DNA of 16,438 bases from assembly GCA_016210785.1 (NCBI GenBank), contig JACQTN010000252.1, positions 1 through 16,438 of the forward strand, given 5' to 3'. A program made the translations under genes and the position numbers. Below the pieces are notes generated by a model. That model did no database searches. It was not told where the DNA came from and saw only the letters and a program-made list of their open reading frames with translations. Source of the DNA: Armatimonadota bacterium. GTDB taxonomy: Bacteria > Sysuimicrobiota > Sysuimicrobiia > Sysuimicrobiales > JACQTN01. This document shows positions 15,604 through 16,438 of this stretch, piece after piece. How positions within the stretch are numbered: position 1 is the first letter of the stretch; the number at the start of each line of letters is the position of its first letter.

Positions 15604-15882
15604 GCAGGGCCGGCTTCCCACGATGTGTCGGTATCGGTGCTACAAGTTGAACTGCGCAGGACCGGGCTCGCGCCGCCGAGCCCGAGCATCACCGGTACGT
15701 CGGTATCCGCACCATCGCGGGTGCGCCGCGAAGTTGGTGCGCCGTGAGTCGGTGAGCGCGGTAGAACAGAACACCTTGCACAGCGTCGAACGTGCCGGTG
15801 GTGGGGAGGGCGCCGTGCGTCCGGCGAGCGCGGTACAGTGGTGTACATTGCACGCAAGTCGAACGTACCAGACCCTCCCCGC
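15604..15882. repeat. Diverged intergenic element, copy 2
   Basis: Collinear with 1554-1830. The 12-mer is at 15604-15615, directly after the upstream stop codon, and the identical 22-nt block is at 15672-15693. A 20-nt spacer and the GCG-CGCGAAGT segment follow. Two units carry GAGCGCGG at 15754-15761 and 15826-15833 (period 72), each with a TTGCA and GTCGAACGT segment. GTGGGGAGGG (15801-15810) pairs with CCCTCCCCGC (15873-15882), the counterpart of the copy 1 helix. Inside unit B, GTACA-GTGG-TGTAC (15833-15846) is a hairpin, and GGGCTCG/CGAGCCC (15664-15670, 15677-15683) makes another that copy 1 lacks. No coding frame is convincing. Confidence 0.6.
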
Positions 15883-15899
15883 GTCGGACATTCGGAGAA

Positions 15900-15928
15900 G
15901 GGTGGAATGGCGTAGAGTCATTCCACCC
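15900..15928 (+). promoter_or_regulatory. Strong hairpin in the fdhD leader
   Basis: GGGTGGAATG and CATTCCACCC form a perfect 10-bp stem around a 9-nt loop (GCGTAGAGT), ending 32 nt before the fdhD ATG. No T-run follows, so a simple terminator is unlikely. It could be an attenuator, a protein-binding or RNA-processing site, or an operator in DNA form. Confidence 0.5.
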
Positions 15929-15960
15929 AACCTTACGGGGGCTAGACTCCGGGAACCATC

Positions 15961-16438
15961 ATGAGGAACGCGCGCCGCAGCACGGGAGAGGCGGAGGTCG
16001 TCAAGGTGCGGGCGGGCCGGGTGGCCCGCCGGCGCGACCTGGTGGCCGCGGAGGAACCTATGGAGATCCGGCTCCACCATGCGGGCGAGGAAGAAGGCCG
16101 GAGCGTGGCCATCACCATGCGCACGCCCGGGCAGGACTTCGCGCTGGCGGCGGGGTTCCTGTTCGCGGAGGGCATCATCGCCGGCCGGGAAGACATCGCC
16201 CGGATCACCTACTGCATCGACGAGCCCCAGGATTACAACGTCATCAGCGTGTACCTCCGTCCCGGCGTCGTCTTCGACCCCAGCCGGCTCATGCGCCACT
16301 TCTACGCCACCAGCAGTTGCGGGGTGTGCGGCAAGGCCAGCCTGGAGGCGCTGGAGGTGCGGGGGTGTGCGCCGCTACCGGACGGCCCGGCGGTGAGCGA
16401 AGGGGTCCTCAACCGTCTGCCCGAGATCCTGCGCCGCG
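15961..16438 (+). CDS. fdhD: FdhD sulfurtransferase, N-terminal part (3' truncated by window edge)
   Basis: The frame is open from ATG 15961 to the window end, giving 159 complete codons. It shows EEPMEIRLHH, RSVAITMRTPGQDFALAAGFLFAEGII and SSCGVCGKASLEAL, the FdhD signature with the CxxC pair (near residues 120 and 123). FdhD passes sulfur from a cysteine desulfurase to the bis-MGD cofactor of formate dehydrogenases and is needed for their activity. Its place next to the FdhF/YdeP-type gene is the usual genetic context. The gap of 357 nt with a repeat element and hairpin suggests separate control. No strong Shine-Dalgarno is seen; the start agrees with the family N-terminus. Confidence 0.95.
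   Translation, partial: MRNARRSTGEAEVVKVRAGRVARRRDLVAAEEPMEIRLHHAGEEEGRSVAITMRTPGQDFALAAGFLFAEGIIAGREDIARITYCIDEPQDYNVISVYLRPGVVFDPSRLMRHFYATSSCGVCGKASLEALEVRGCAPLPDGPAVSEGVLNRLPEILRR

Noticed and set aside
15730..15815. A tRNA-like look of the repeat unit (AGTCGGTGAGCGCGG resembling a D-arm, GTCGAACG resembling a T-loop)
   Set aside because: No 7-bp acceptor stem, no proper anticodon arm and no standard T-stem could be drawn; the units fit a tandem repeat better.
15558..15857. A minus-strand frame in copy 2 of the intergenic element, sharing LPRSPT and VMLGLGG with a similar frame in copy 1 (1603-1803)
   Set aside because: The shared peptides come from the conserved DNA blocks. Changes between the copies include indels and show no codon pattern, and neither frame looks like a protein.

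Overview
The window is a very GC-rich bacterial chromosome segment. The genes are tightly packed, GTG and TTG starts are common, and third codon positions are nearly all G or C. The gene set (Csp, YggT, a stand-alone AsnC/Lrp sensor domain, CcdA, FdhF/YdeP-type oxidoreductase, FdhD) suggests a free-living, possibly thermophilic or soil/sediment bacterium. Deep GC-rich lineages such as Chloroflexota, Armatimonadota or CSP1-3/Sysuimicrobiota would fit, but nothing here fixes the phylum.

Layout: (1) 1-1530, the end of a Kelch-repeat protein followed 10 nt later by an MFS transporter resembling the fosmidomycin-resistance type. (2) 1531-1830, a convergent gap holding copy 1 of a diverged intergenic element. 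(3) 1831-2988, minus strand: csp with a strong promoter and terminator, then a small helical protein, yggT and an AsnC-type sensor domain. (4) 3149-6394, plus strand: an AlaX-type tRNA-editing protein, an M20 metallo-hydrolase and a SAM hydrolase, closely spaced. (5) 6457-7690, a secreted TlpA-like thioredoxin with an in-frame UGA exactly at its first active-site cysteine, followed by CcdA. This is a probable selenoprotein electron-transfer pair. (6) 7755-10035, an S41/PDZ peptidase-like protein and a CPBP-family membrane protease. (7) 10069-13202, a DNPH1-like nucleotide hydrolase carrying two in-frame copies of an 80-bp palindromic element, then a COG3044-type ABC-class ATPase with a long disordered tail. 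(8) 13315-16438, an FdhF/YdeP-family molybdopterin oxidoreductase, copy 2 of the intergenic element, and the start of fdhD.

The three most interesting items are: the palindrome pair translated inside one enzyme gene, resembling the Rickettsia palindromic-element phenomenon; the WUPTC selenothioredoxin candidate next to its membrane electron donor; and the two-copy structured intergenic element. The last has one perfectly conserved 22-nt block, two internal repeat units per copy and a conserved closing helix. FdhD beside the molybdo-enzyme and CcdA beside TlpA are functionally coherent pairs; the other groupings are looser.
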